From NCBI GenBank assembly GCA_039680225.1, contig JBDKTK010000440.1, forward strand, positions 1 through 31,985: a stretch of DNA of 31,985 bases, written 5' to 3'. The stretch comes from JBDKTK01 sp039680225. GTDB taxonomy: Bacteria; Desulfobacterota; Syntrophia; Syntrophales; UBA4778. Of this stretch, positions 1 to 6,950 are shown in pieces. Every line of letters begins with the position of its first letter. The first letter of the stretch is position 1. The notes beneath the pieces were generated by a model. It was not told the origin of the DNA. It made no database searches and saw only the letters and a list, made by a program, of their open reading frames with translations. A program made the translations under genes and the position numbers.

Positions 1-373
1 CCGCAAGCCCCTGGTGGATCCTGATGACCTCCGACACCTGGTCGCCGATTTTCAGCACCGGGTTGAGGGATGTCATGGGCTCCTGGAAGATCATCGAAAT
101 GTCCTTCCCGCGGATGCCCCTCATGCTGCTTTCGCTCAACGTGACGAGGTCCGTCCCGTTAAAAATTATCCTGCCCGCAACTATCCTGCCCGCGGGCCGG
201 GGAACGAGCCTCATGATCGAAAGCGACAGGACTGTCTTGCCGCAGCCCGACTCGCCGACGACGCCGAGGGTGTCCCCTTTCTCAAGGGAAAGATCGACCC
301 CGTCCACGGCCTTGATCGTGCCGCGCGCCGTTTCGAAATACGTTTTGAGTCCCTGGATTTCCAGAATGCTCAT
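1..373 (-). CDS. Oligopeptide/dipeptide ABC transporter ATP-binding protein (OppD/DppD type), 3' part missing
   Basis: N-terminal 124 residues of an ABC ATPase that energises peptide or nickel-type uptake at the inner membrane; the gene runs off the left edge. Walker A GESGCGKT lies at about residues 40-47 and the Q-loop FQEPMTSLNP at about 96-105. The FQEPMTSLNP form is characteristic of the OppD/DppD branch. The ATG overlaps the stop of the upstream aminopeptidase gene as ATGA (4-nt overlap), so translation is probably coupled. Peptide import followed by peptide hydrolysis is a sensible pairing. The signature motif, Walker B and C-terminal oligopeptide-transporter domain lie outside the window, so substrate type stays open. 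Confidence 0.9.
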   Translation of the reverse strand, partial: MSILEIQGLKTYFETARGTIKAVDGVDLSLEKGDTLGVVGESGCGKTVLSLSIMRLVPRPAGRIVAGRIIFNGTDLVTLSESSMRGIRGKDISMIFQEPMTSLNPVLKIGDQVSEVIRIHQGLA

Positions 374-1884
374 CTTTGCCGATCCGCCTGATTTTCCGGC
401 CACCTTCTCAGGAAACTCAGCAGCAGCCTGACCCCGAATCCCGTCGCGCCCTTCGGGAGGTATCCCTTCTCCGCGGCAGACCAGGCCGGGCCCGCGATGT
501 CAAGGTGGGCCCACGGAAGAGGGTCCACAAACCTCTTGAGGAAGAGAGCGGCCGTGATCGCCCCCCCTGCCCTGCCGCCGGTATTTTTCAAATCGGCCAC
601 ATCGCTCTTGATCAATTCCTTATAGTCGTCGACAAGGGGAAGTTCCCAGACGGGCTCGCCCGTTTCCTCCGCCGCCTGCCTGAGCAGGGATTTGATCTTT
701 TCGTCCGTCCCGAACATGCCGCTCACCCTGTCGCCCAGGGCCACCTGGCACGCCCCGGTAAGCGTTGCAATATCGATAACCGCGGCCGGCTTGAATTTGG
801 CCGCGTATCCCAGCGCATCCGCGAGGAGGAGCCTTCCTTCCGCATCGGTGCTTATTACTTCAATCGACAACCCTGAATATGACTTCAGGATATCGCCGGG
901 CTTGTATGCCTTTCCCCCGGGCAGGTTCTCCGCGGCCGGGATAAGGCCGACGACATTCACGGGAAGTTTCATTTCCGCCGCGGCCTTCAGGACCGCGATT
1001 ACGGCGGCGCCCCCGGACATGTCGGCCTTCATCTCTTCCATCTTGTCGGCGGGCTTCAGAGAGATCCCGCCGCTGTCGAAAGTGATCGCCTTTCCGACCA
1101 GCACGACCGTCCCGGCGGAAGGCTTGTTCCCTTTGTAATGCATCTCAATGAAAGCGGCCGGTTCGCTGCTGCCCTGCGCCACGCCGAGCACGGCATTCAT
1201 TCCCAATTTCTTCATTTCTGCGGGGCCGAACGTCTTTACCCGGAGCTTCTTTCCGGAACACGCGGCCGCCTGCCGGGAAAGCAGCCGGGGCGTGACCTGG
1301 TTGGACGGGCCGCAGGCCAGGTCGCGGGCGAACAGCACGGCGCTGCACGCCGCCTCCGCGCAATTTGCAGCGGCTTCTATTTTCTTGAGTTTTACGGAGT
1401 CCGGTTCACAAATCTCGAGCGCTTCGATGCAGTTTCTCCCGCTTTCCTCTTTCTGAAAACAGTCAAAACGATAACAGCTCAGGGCGGCGCCCTCCACGGC
1501 GGCTGCGGCCAGGCTTTCAATTGCATCGCCCGTTTCAATTTCAAGGGAAACAGCAAGGCTCTTCAGTTTCAGACCGGTGGCCTTGCGGACTGCGCAAGCC
1601 ATGGCCCGCCTGAATACCTCGACGCCGGCATCCTCTTTCTTGCCAAGACCCGCGAGCAATAATCTCCTGGACGGGAAATTGCCCCTTGTGTACAAAATCA
1701 CGGCTTCATTGGGTTTCCCCCGGAAATCCCCCGATTCCAGCAATTCTTTGATGATCCCCCCGGCAGCCTTGTCGATCCGCGCTGCGGCCCCGGAAAGGAC
1801 CTTGAGACCGTTTTCGAAAACAAAAATCGCCAGGGCATCCGCCCTGGAGCCTTCCAGCAAACCTTTTCTCACCTTGATTTTCAT
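370..1884 (-). CDS. pepA: Leucyl aminopeptidase (M17 family cytosol aminopeptidase)
   Basis: Dizinc M17 aminopeptidase of 504 residues, the usual length, which removes N-terminal residues from peptides in the cytoplasm. The metal ligands of E. coli PepA can be matched: K265 and D270 in VGKAITFDSGG, D288 in KADMSGG, and D347/E349 in the STDAEGRL signature, followed by R351. The first residue of that signature is normally Asn; here it is Ser345, a mild change next to the metal site. The start is an ATG preceded by GGAGGAACGAT. A sigma-70-like promoter lies at 1907-1934, and the stop overlaps the start of the peptide ABC ATPase gene, suggesting a peptide-utilisation operon. Confidence 0.97.
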   Translation of the reverse strand: MKIKVRKGLLEGSRADALAIFVFENGLKVLSGAAARIDKAAGGIIKELLESGDFRGKPNEAVILYTRGNFPSRRLLLAGLGKKEDAGVEVFRRAMACAVRKATGLKLKSLAVSLEIETGDAIESLAAAAVEGAALSCYRFDCFQKEESGRNCIEALEICEPDSVKLKKIEAAANCAEAACSAVLFARDLACGPSNQVTPRLLSRQAAACSGKKLRVKTFGPAEMKKLGMNAVLGVAQGSSEPAAFIEMHYKGNKPSAGTVVLVGKAITFDSGGISLKPADKMEEMKADMSGGAAVIAVLKAAAEMKLPVNVVGLIPAAENLPGGKAYKPGDILKSYSGLSIEVISTDAEGRLLLADALGYAAKFKPAAVIDIATLTGACQVALGDRVSGMFGTDEKIKSLLRQAAEETGEPVWELPLVDDYKELIKSDVADLKNTGGRAGGAITAALFLKRFVDPLPWAHLDIAGPAWSAAEKGYLPKGATGFGVRLLLSFLRRWPENQADRQR

Positions 1885-1906
1885 ATCGTTCCTCCAGGAA
1901 AGGGCG

Positions 1907-1934
1907 AAGATAACACAATGAGGTCAAAAGTCAA
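1907..1934 (-). promoter_or_regulatory. Candidate sigma-70 promoter of pepA
   Basis: Reading the minus strand, TTGACT (1929-1934) and TATCTT (1907-1912) are separated by 16 nt. A transcript would start near 1900, giving a leader of about 16 nt with the GGAGG of pepA inside it. Confidence 0.5.
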
Positions 1935-1954
1935 TCCTGACGGGCAAAATAATA

Positions 1955-1966
1955 CTGTAATTACAG
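1955..1966. promoter_or_regulatory. Perfect 12-bp palindrome CTGTAATTACAG upstream of pepA
   Basis: An exact dyad, centred about 60 nt upstream of the inferred pepA transcription start, where class I activators usually bind. No regulator is known for it; its role as an operator is inferred from position and symmetry only. Confidence 0.3.
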
Positions 1967-2039
1967 GTAATTGTACATAGGAAGAAGGTTTTCCGGCGCG
2001 TTAAGCTTCGCTGACGCACAATGCAGTCTGATAAAAATT

Positions 2040-2124
2040 GTCATCCTGAGCGAAGCGAAGGACCCATCTTTCATAATATGGAAAAAAAATAGATTCTTCG
2101 TCGCATTGCTCCTCAGAATGGCAT
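2040..2124. repeat. Palindromic intergenic repeat (REP/MITE-like)
   Basis: The left arm GTCATCCTGAGCGAAGCGAAG starts at 2040; its imperfect inverted copy ends with CGTCGCATTGCTCCTCAGAATGG near 2122. The arms are separated by about 27 nt of A-rich sequence. The GTCATyCTGAGCGAAGCGAAG wording is familiar as a dispersed intergenic element in several environmental bacterial genomes. Only one copy is in this window, so dispersal cannot be shown here. Confidence 0.5.
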
Positions 2125-2203
2125 CTGGGAATTAAAGTCAATTGTTCAAATTCGACAAATAATCGGAAATTTCATAAATCCTTGTAATCACAAGCAGTTG
2201 GAC

Positions 2204-2232
2204 TTGACAGGATTGTCATGCTCCCCTATACT
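2204..2232 (+). promoter_or_regulatory. Strong sigma-70 promoter of the small-protein/polX operon
   Basis: TTGACA (2204-2209), a 17-nt spacer and TATACT (2227-2232). The start of transcription would fall near 2239, placing GGAAAGGGGG and the ATG at 2268 correctly downstream. This also argues against a TTG start at 2241. Confidence 0.7.
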
Positions 2233-2267
2233 TTCACATCTTGCCGGGACCGGAAAGGGGGTACTCC

Positions 2268-2645
2268 ATGCTGCCTGAAAACGAAGTGATGGACAGGGCC
2301 TTTTACTGCTATTGCGTTTGCCTGCAACTGAACTGGCTGCTGGGCAACGACGATGTCGCTCCCCCTCAATATCTGAAAATCCTGAAAGACTCCTCTCTGC
2401 AGCTCGGCGATGACGACTATATTGTCCAGAGCATCACCGAGGCCCTTGTTTCGGGGGAGGAGGATGGGGGTCTTGATAACCTGATCACGATTTACGAGTC
2501 CTTTGCTTATGCATATTGCGAGGTCCTGGAAATCAGCATGGACGACCTGAAGGACACCATCCCGCCGGAACGCCTCAAAGAACTTGCCGCCGAAGTCGGG
2601 GCGGAAGCTAAATTTACGGATGGTCCGGGGTTGCCCGAACAATAA
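2268..2645 (+). CDS. Conserved-looking small acidic protein of unknown function, upstream of polX
   Basis: A 125-residue soluble, strongly acidic protein that I do not recognise. It has no signal peptide, membrane segment or known motif. The N-terminal third contains a short CYCVC cluster and a leucine-rich stretch; the C-terminal third looks helical and charged. The ATG at 2268 was chosen because AAAGGGGG sits 7 nt upstream and the promoter at 2204-2232 would leave an earlier TTG (2241) at the extreme 5' end. The stop is 15 nt before the polX start, so the two are probably co-transcribed and the protein may be linked to DNA repair or polX expression. That link rests only on position. Confidence 0.75.
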   Translation: MLPENEVMDRAFYCYCVCLQLNWLLGNDDVAPPQYLKILKDSSLQLGDDDYIVQSITEALVSGEEDGGLDNLITIYESFAYAYCEVLEISMDDLKDTIPPERLKELAAEVGAEAKFTDGPGLPEQ

Positions 2646-2660
2646 CAGGCCAACAGGGTT

Positions 2661-4379
2661 ATGCCGGTAACAAAGAAAGACATTGCAGCAGTCCTCGACA
2701 ATATAGGGGTCCTGCTGGAACTCAAGGGCGAACACCCCTTCAAGGCGCGCGCCTATTACAATGCCGCCCGGTGCATCGAAAACCTCGAGGAGGACATCCA
2801 CCTCCTCATCTCCGAGGACAGGCTGTCGAGCCTCAAGGGAATAGGCTCCGCGCTGGACAGGAAGATCCGGTCGCTCGCCCTCACCGGCTCGCTGGACTAC
2901 TACGACGAGCTCAAGTCTTCGGTGCCTCCCGGGCACCTTGAAATGCTCAGGATCCAGGGCCTCGGGCCGAAAAAAATCCGCAAATTGCACGAGAACCTTA
3001 ATATCGAGACACTCGGAGAGCTCGAGTATGCCTGCCGGGAGAATCGCCTGCTTGACCTGCCGGGTTTCGGGAGAAAGAGCCAGGAGAACATCCTCACCGG
3101 AATAGATTCGCTCAAAAGGTTTTCGGAGAAGCGGCTTTTTGTCGAAGCAGCGGAAATCGCCGGCGCGCTGCTGGAAGCCGTGCAGGGCAGCGGTCACGCG
3201 ATCCGGTCGAGCATTGCGGGATCATTGCGGCGCCGCAACGAGGTGGTCAAGGACATTGACATCGTAGCATCGTCGGAAAGACCTGCGGAGCTTGCGGCCC
3301 TTTTTACGGGCCTGCCCCAGGTGGAGAGGATCACATCGAAAGGCGAGACCAAGGCCAGTATTGCCCTGTCTTCCGGCATCAACGCGGACCTGAGGATTGT
3401 GACCGAGAGGGAGTTCCCTTTCGCGCTCCATCACTTCACCGGCAGCAAGGAACATAATGTCGCCATGCGCTCCCGGGCAATCCAGATGAAACTCAAGATG
3501 AACGAGTACGGCCTTTTCTCCGATGACGGCCCGATCGCCTGCGCGAGCGAGGAAGAGATTTTTGCCGCACTGGGGCTAGCTTACATACCTCCCGAATTGC
3601 GGGAGAACTGCGGCGAGATAGAAGCCGCGGCCGAGGGCGCTCTGCCCGTTCTCGTCGAGATGAAAGACATCCGGGGCGTGTTCCACGTTCATACAACGGC
3701 AAGCGACGGCACATGCTCCTTGAAGGAACTGGCGGGTTTTGCGAAAGGCATGGGGCTTGAATACATCGGGATTGCCGACCACAGCCGTTCGGCCTATTAC
3801 GCCGGGGGCCTCTCCATCGACCAGGTCCGCAGGCAGCACGCCGAAATCGACGAGATGAACAGGAAAGACGGGTCCTTCCGGATTTTCAAGGGCATCGAAT
3901 CGGAAATCCTGCCGGACGGCAGCCTCGATTATGACGATTCACTGCTGGCCGAATTCGACTTCGTGATAGTCGCCGTGCACTCGCATTTCTCGATGCCGGA
4001 AAAAGAAATGACCGCCCGGGTAATCAAGGCTTTGGAAAACAAGCGCACTACGATGCTTGCCCATCCCACGGGCAGGCTGCTGCTGGCCCGCAACCCCTAC
4101 CGGATCGACATGGAGAGAGTGATCGATCGCGCGGCCCTTACCAACACGGCCATTGAGCTCAACTCAAGCCCGCACCGGCTCGACCTCGACTGGAGGCTGT
4201 GCCGGCCCGCCAAAAAGCAGGGCGTCAGGATCTCCATCAATCCCGACGCCCATAGCGCTGAAGGCCTCAGCGACATCGGGTTCGGGATAAACATCGCCCG
4301 GAAAGGGTGGCTGGAAAAATCCGACTGCCTTAACTGCATGGGCCTGAAAGAGATATCGGACTATCTGAGCAAAAAATGA
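2661..4379 (+). CDS. polX: DNA polymerase/3'-5' exonuclease PolX
   Basis: Bacterial family X polymerase of 572 residues, the usual size, expected to fill short gaps in base excision repair and to trim 3' ends. An N-terminal helix-hairpin-helix region (about 1-150) is followed by the Pol beta-type nucleotidyltransferase core: GSLRRR at 187-192, the metal-binding DID at 198-200 and the third Asp (D243) in NADLRI. The C-terminal PHP domain (from about 338) carries FHVHTTASDG, IADHS, KGIESE, VHSHF, LAHPTGR and NPDAH, the His/Asp set that binds the exonuclease metals. All key residues are present. It follows the small unknown gene in the same orientation; no clear terminator is visible behind it. 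Confidence 0.97.
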   Translation: MPVTKKDIAAVLDNIGVLLELKGEHPFKARAYYNAARCIENLEEDIHLLISEDRLSSLKGIGSALDRKIRSLALTGSLDYYDELKSSVPPGHLEMLRIQGLGPKKIRKLHENLNIETLGELEYACRENRLLDLPGFGRKSQENILTGIDSLKRFSEKRLFVEAAEIAGALLEAVQGSGHAIRSSIAGSLRRRNEVVKDIDIVASSERPAELAALFTGLPQVERITSKGETKASIALSSGINADLRIVTEREFPFALHHFTGSKEHNVAMRSRAIQMKLKMNEYGLFSDDGPIACASEEEIFAALGLAYIPPELRENCGEIEAAAEGALPVLVEMKDIRGVFHVHTTASDGTCSLKELAGFAKGMGLEYIGIADHSRSAYYAGGLSIDQVRRQHAEIDEMNRKDGSFRIFKGIESEILPDGSLDYDDSLLAEFDFVIVAVHSHFSMPEKEMTARVIKALENKRTTMLAHPTGRLLLARNPYRIDMERVIDRAALTNTAIELNSSPHRLDLDWRLCRPAKKQGVRISINPDAHSAEGLSDIGFGINIARKGWLEKSDCLNCMGLKEISDYLSKK

Positions 4380-4401
4380 CCGTTTTCGCGGCAATTTTCC
4401 C

Positions 4402-4430
4402 TTGACACTTACGCGTGGATAACTTATAAA
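4402..4430 (+). promoter_or_regulatory. Strong sigma-70 promoter facing the gctA/gctB genes
   Basis: TTGACA (4402-4407), exactly 17 nt, then TATAAA (4425-4430). The only plus-strand gene downstream is gctA at 4873, so if used the mRNA would carry a leader of about 435 nt. It starts just 23 nt after the polX stop codon. Confidence 0.65.
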
Positions 4431-4750
4431 CTGGCGAGTCATTTCGTTGCGCATATTGTTGAAAGGATTCTGTTTTCCCAACTAAATCCGGACCTGAATC
4501 CCAGTCTTGCCGCTGTCCAAGCTCTCCCGATCAGCGGCACAACATATGTTTTTTTACAATTTAAACTGCTGGTGATGATGAGGATTAATCCTATATTCTC
4601 AAATATCGGCTCTCCCCTGTTGCTATCCTTTGCCCAAGGATATTCCTCTCTTACTTCAAATCTTACTTCAAAGAATTCAAAAAACTTTCCCATAACCCGA
4701 ATCCCATATGAATTGAATCTCAAGTGTTGCTTTTCAGGAGGAAATTGACA

Positions 4751-4798
4751 GTGTCGTCTGTTTGTTTCTTTCCACGATTAAACACCGAAAGGAGGTGA
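4751..4798 (+). CDS. Possible 15-codon leader peptide upstream of gctA
   Basis: A GTG start 9 nt after GGAGG (4737-4741) opens a frame encoding MSSVCFFPRLNTERR. Its last codons, AGG AGG TGA, form part of a near-perfect anti-16S sequence. The same AGG AGG TGA ending is used at the real caiB-type gene junction near 16857, where it couples two genes. Here no start codon follows at a workable distance. It may be a leader peptide, the remains of a gene end, or chance; no attenuator hairpin was found. Confidence 0.25.
   Translation: MSSVCFFPRLNTERR
4788..4798 (+). promoter_or_regulatory. Orphan Shine-Dalgarno sequence AAAGGAGGTGA (STAB-SD-like)
   Basis: Near-perfect complement to the 16S rRNA 3' end, 75 nt before the gctA ATG, with no ATG, GTG or TTG 4-12 nt downstream. 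gctA has its own separate AAAAGGAGG. Comparable orphan sites lie before the CaiB-type gene (18247-18256) and the first acyl-CoA synthetase (9974-9980). Confidence 0.45.
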
Positions 4799-4872
4799 CT
4801 TCAGGAGTTTTAATCCGTCATTTTTGTTTCTTTAATTGGGGGTTATTTAGTCAATTCTAAAAGGAGGTTAAT

Positions 4873-5925
4873 ATGCGAATTCGTGGAAGTTCGAAGAAAG
4901 CAGAAATTCTGACCCTGGAAGAAGCGGTCAAAAAATTCATGCATGATGATGTTGTCTGCGCTTTCAGCGGATTTACCGGCTTCAACAGGAACCCGTTTGC
5001 TTTCGCCTGGGAAACGGTGAGACAAAAAGTTAAAAACATCCATGTCCTGGACCGCCATGGAAGCTGCTGCACGTGGCTCCTCAACACAGTCAATGCAATC
5101 AAGATTTACGAGACGGACTGGATGGGCTGGGGGGAAATGGCCGGCAAACTCGATATCAGCATGGAGAGGCATTACAAGTCCGGCAAGATAATACTGGAAG
5201 ACTATTCCCACGGCGCAATGGCCATGAGATTCCTGGCCGGCGCTATCGGCGCTCCCTTCATTCCGTACTATGCGCCGCTGGGATCCGACCTTTACGATCC
5301 TGAATTTGATGCCCTCGGAAAAGCCGGGCTGCGCGACGGCAAAAACCCGAGAATCGCCAAGAAAAAATTCATACTCCAGGACGATCCTTTCTTCGGGGAC
5401 GGCAAAGTGGCCCTGCTGCCGGCGGCAAGGCCGGAACTGGCCATTGTCCATGTAGCCCAGTGCGGCGACAAGGGAACTGCGAGATGGCGCGGTGTCGGGA
5501 CGATCGACAAGGAACTTTCCTTTGCCTGCGACAAGGTCGTCGTGATCGCGGAAGAAGTCGTTCCCGAATCGGAAATGAGGAAATTGCCCGAAGGCAACCA
5601 GATCCCGTTTTTTACCGTGGATGCGATCGTGGAGTGCCCCTGGGGCGCCTTCCCCAGCTCGGTCCCGTTCTATTATGATTACGATGCGCCGTTTATGAGA
5701 GGGATGGACGCCGCTTCCCGTAACGAAGCCGACCTGAAAAAGTGGCTGGACGAGTGGGTATTCGGCCCGAAGAACTGGGAAGACTTCATTATAAAGCTGG
5801 GCGCCAAGAGGCTGCTTGACCTGAAGGCCGACAGCGTAACGGGATACAGCGTCAGGATGATGAGGGGCAAGAAACCTGCACCCAGGATGAAGATGCCTCT
5901 GTCCGTCGCCAGAAGCGGTTATTAA
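4873..5925 (+). CDS. Class I CoA-transferase subunit A (glutaconate CoA-transferase GctA-like)
   Basis: 350-residue alpha subunit of a family I CoA-transferase, a little longer than classical GctA. It should pair with the next gene to move CoA between carboxylic acids in the cytoplasm. Visible family features are the N-terminal DDVVCAFSGFTGF segment near residues 25-36, the LEDYSHGAMAMRFLAGAIGAP block around 108-128 and the PLGSD loop near 135-139. E109 sits where the related steroid ring hydrolase IpdA has its important Glu, so a hydrolase-like role is a minor alternative. The start has AAAAGGAGGTTAAT directly before the ATG. It is first in a two-gene unit ending at a hairpin terminator at 6856-6884. 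The true substrate cannot be told. Confidence 0.88.
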   Translation: MRIRGSSKKAEILTLEEAVKKFMHDDVVCAFSGFTGFNRNPFAFAWETVRQKVKNIHVLDRHGSCCTWLLNTVNAIKIYETDWMGWGEMAGKLDISMERHYKSGKIILEDYSHGAMAMRFLAGAIGAPFIPYYAPLGSDLYDPEFDALGKAGLRDGKNPRIAKKKFILQDDPFFGDGKVALLPAARPELAIVHVAQCGDKGTARWRGVGTIDKELSFACDKVVVIAEEVVPESEMRKLPEGNQIPFFTVDAIVECPWGAFPSSVPFYYDYDAPFMRGMDAASRNEADLKKWLDEWVFGPKNWEDFIIKLGAKRLLDLKADSVTGYSVRMMRGKKPAPRMKMPLSVARSGY

Positions 5926-5945
5926 GAGAAAGGGGGGAAATAGAT

Positions 5946-6848
5946 ATGGCTAAATCGATGGAAGAATTAATGGATTTGATCGATAAGATTCCCGACGAGC
6001 CTGCAAAGCCGGGCGAGTTTATCCTGCCTGAATTGATGGCTATAGCAGTCGCTCACGAAGTCCGGAACGACGATATCGTCTTTGCCGGCACGGGCCTCCC
6101 CATGGTTGGGATCATGACCGCAAACTTCATTAACGCCCCCAAGGCGACGGTGATTTACGAGTCGGGCGTCTGCGACGGCAAAACAATGCACGTCCCGATG
6201 TCGGTCTGCGATCAGAGGGCCGCTAATATGAGTTCTGTGCTTGGCGGATTGGTAGATACATTTGGCTATTACCTCCAGCAGGGATTTGTCACCCTCGGGT
6301 TCCTCGGCGGCGCCGCCATTGACAAGTACGGCGGAGTCAACGTCACCTCGGTCGGCGACTACTACCATCCGGCCCACCGGTTCACCGGTTCGGGCGGGAA
6401 CTCCGATATCGGCACGATGGCCCACAGGGTTGCATACATAATCCTCCAGGAAAAGAGAAGGTTCCTGGAAAGGAATGAATACACAACTACCCCGGGCTGG
6501 TGGTGCTGGAATTTCAAAAACGGCAAGAAGGAATGGGCGCCCAAGAAAGAAGTCTGGAAAGGCACGCCGTATGCCAATAACGGGCCGACCGGCGTCGTCA
6601 CCAACATGGGCGTGTACCGTTTTGATGAAAAGGGCGAAATCTACCTTGAGACCTATCATCCGGGCGTCACGGTGCCCCAGGTTAAAGAAAATTGCGGATT
6701 TGACCTGAACGTTGCAAGAGTGAAGGGCGAAACACCCAACCCCACATACAGGGAACTGTTTGTGCTCAGGGAATTCGTTGACCCCGAGCTCATTTTCCTC
6801 CCGCAGAAGACCGAATATCCTGCGGCTATCAAGTCCTTGATTGGTTAA
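5946..6848 (+). CDS. Class I CoA-transferase subunit B (glutaconate CoA-transferase GctB-like)
   Basis: 300-residue beta subunit partnering the preceding gene, 20 nt downstream. The motif YESG at residues 71-74 supplies E72, which aligns with the catalytic Glu of family I CoA-transferases that carries the enzyme-CoA thioester. Its presence favours a genuine transferase over the IpdB-type ring hydrolase. Glycine-rich GFLGGAAIDKYGGVN (about 115-130) and the GSGGNSDI loop (about 145-152) are also typical. An insertion rich in Trp, Lys and aromatic residues (about 180-205) makes it longer than GctB of Acidaminococcus and may shape the substrate pocket. The ATG is preceded by AAAGGGGGG. Confidence 0.9.
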   Translation: MAKSMEELMDLIDKIPDEPAKPGEFILPELMAIAVAHEVRNDDIVFAGTGLPMVGIMTANFINAPKATVIYESGVCDGKTMHVPMSVCDQRAANMSSVLGGLVDTFGYYLQQGFVTLGFLGGAAIDKYGGVNVTSVGDYYHPAHRFTGSGGNSDIGTMAHRVAYIILQEKRRFLERNEYTTTPGWWCWNFKNGKKEWAPKKEVWKGTPYANNGPTGVVTNMGVYRFDEKGEIYLETYHPGVTVPQVKENCGFDLNVARVKGETPNPTYRELFVLREFVDPELIFLPQKTEYPAAIKSLIG

Positions 6849-6855
6849 ATGCGAA

Positions 6856-6884
6856 AAGGGGGCCGGCATCCGGCCCCCTTTTTC
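6856..6884 (+). terminator. Rho-independent terminator after gctB
   Basis: An 11-bp perfect stem AAGGGGGCCGG / CCGGCCCCCTT with a CAT loop, running into TTTTT, begins 8 nt after the gctB stop. It separates the CoA-transferase unit from the following acyl-CoA dehydrogenase. Confidence 0.85.
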
Positions 6885-6894
6885 TCAAATCGAA

Positions 6895-6923
6895 TATAAT
6901 CCATTCAAGCCACCCATGAATGG
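6895..6923 (+). promoter_or_regulatory. Candidate -10 box and operator-like inverted repeat before acyl-CoA dehydrogenase 1
   Basis: TATAAT (6895-6900) abuts the inverted repeat CCATTCA (6901-6907) / TGAATGG (6917-6923) with a 9-nt spacer. No good -35 is visible because the terminator occupies that place. A repressor sitting on the repeat would cover the start of transcription; this role is inferred from position. Confidence 0.35.
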
Positions 6924-6950
6924 TTTTATAACACAATAAGGAGAAGCAAG

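Larger units (their letters stand above)
4431..4872 (+). other. Long AT-richer leader/intergenic region before gctA
   Basis: About 440 nt with visibly lower GC than the flanking genes. It contains a 12-bp tandem duplication (TCTTACTTCAAA twice, 4649-4672), a short leader reading frame (4751-4798), an orphan full-length Shine-Dalgarno sequence (4788-4798) and the true gctA ribosome site (4861-4865). An open frame of 94 codons exists on the minus strand (4439-4723) but has a TTG start and no recognisable family, and I do not call it a gene. The region could be an untranslated leader, a remnant of a lost gene, or both. Confidence 0.45.

Noticed and set aside
2241..2267. TTG start giving nine extra residues on the small protein before polX
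   Set aside because: It would lie at the 5' end of the predicted transcript without a ribosome site, while the ATG at 2268 has AAAGGGGG at good spacing.
2226..3197. 323-codon minus-strand frame opposite polX and the small upstream gene
   Set aside because: The plus strand carries intact PolX motifs in order and a strong promoter; the minus frame has no motif and would cover the polX promoter region.
4439..4723. 94-codon minus-strand frame in the gctA leader
   Set aside because: TTG start, no recognised family, and contains a tandem duplication. Kept only as a remark on the region.
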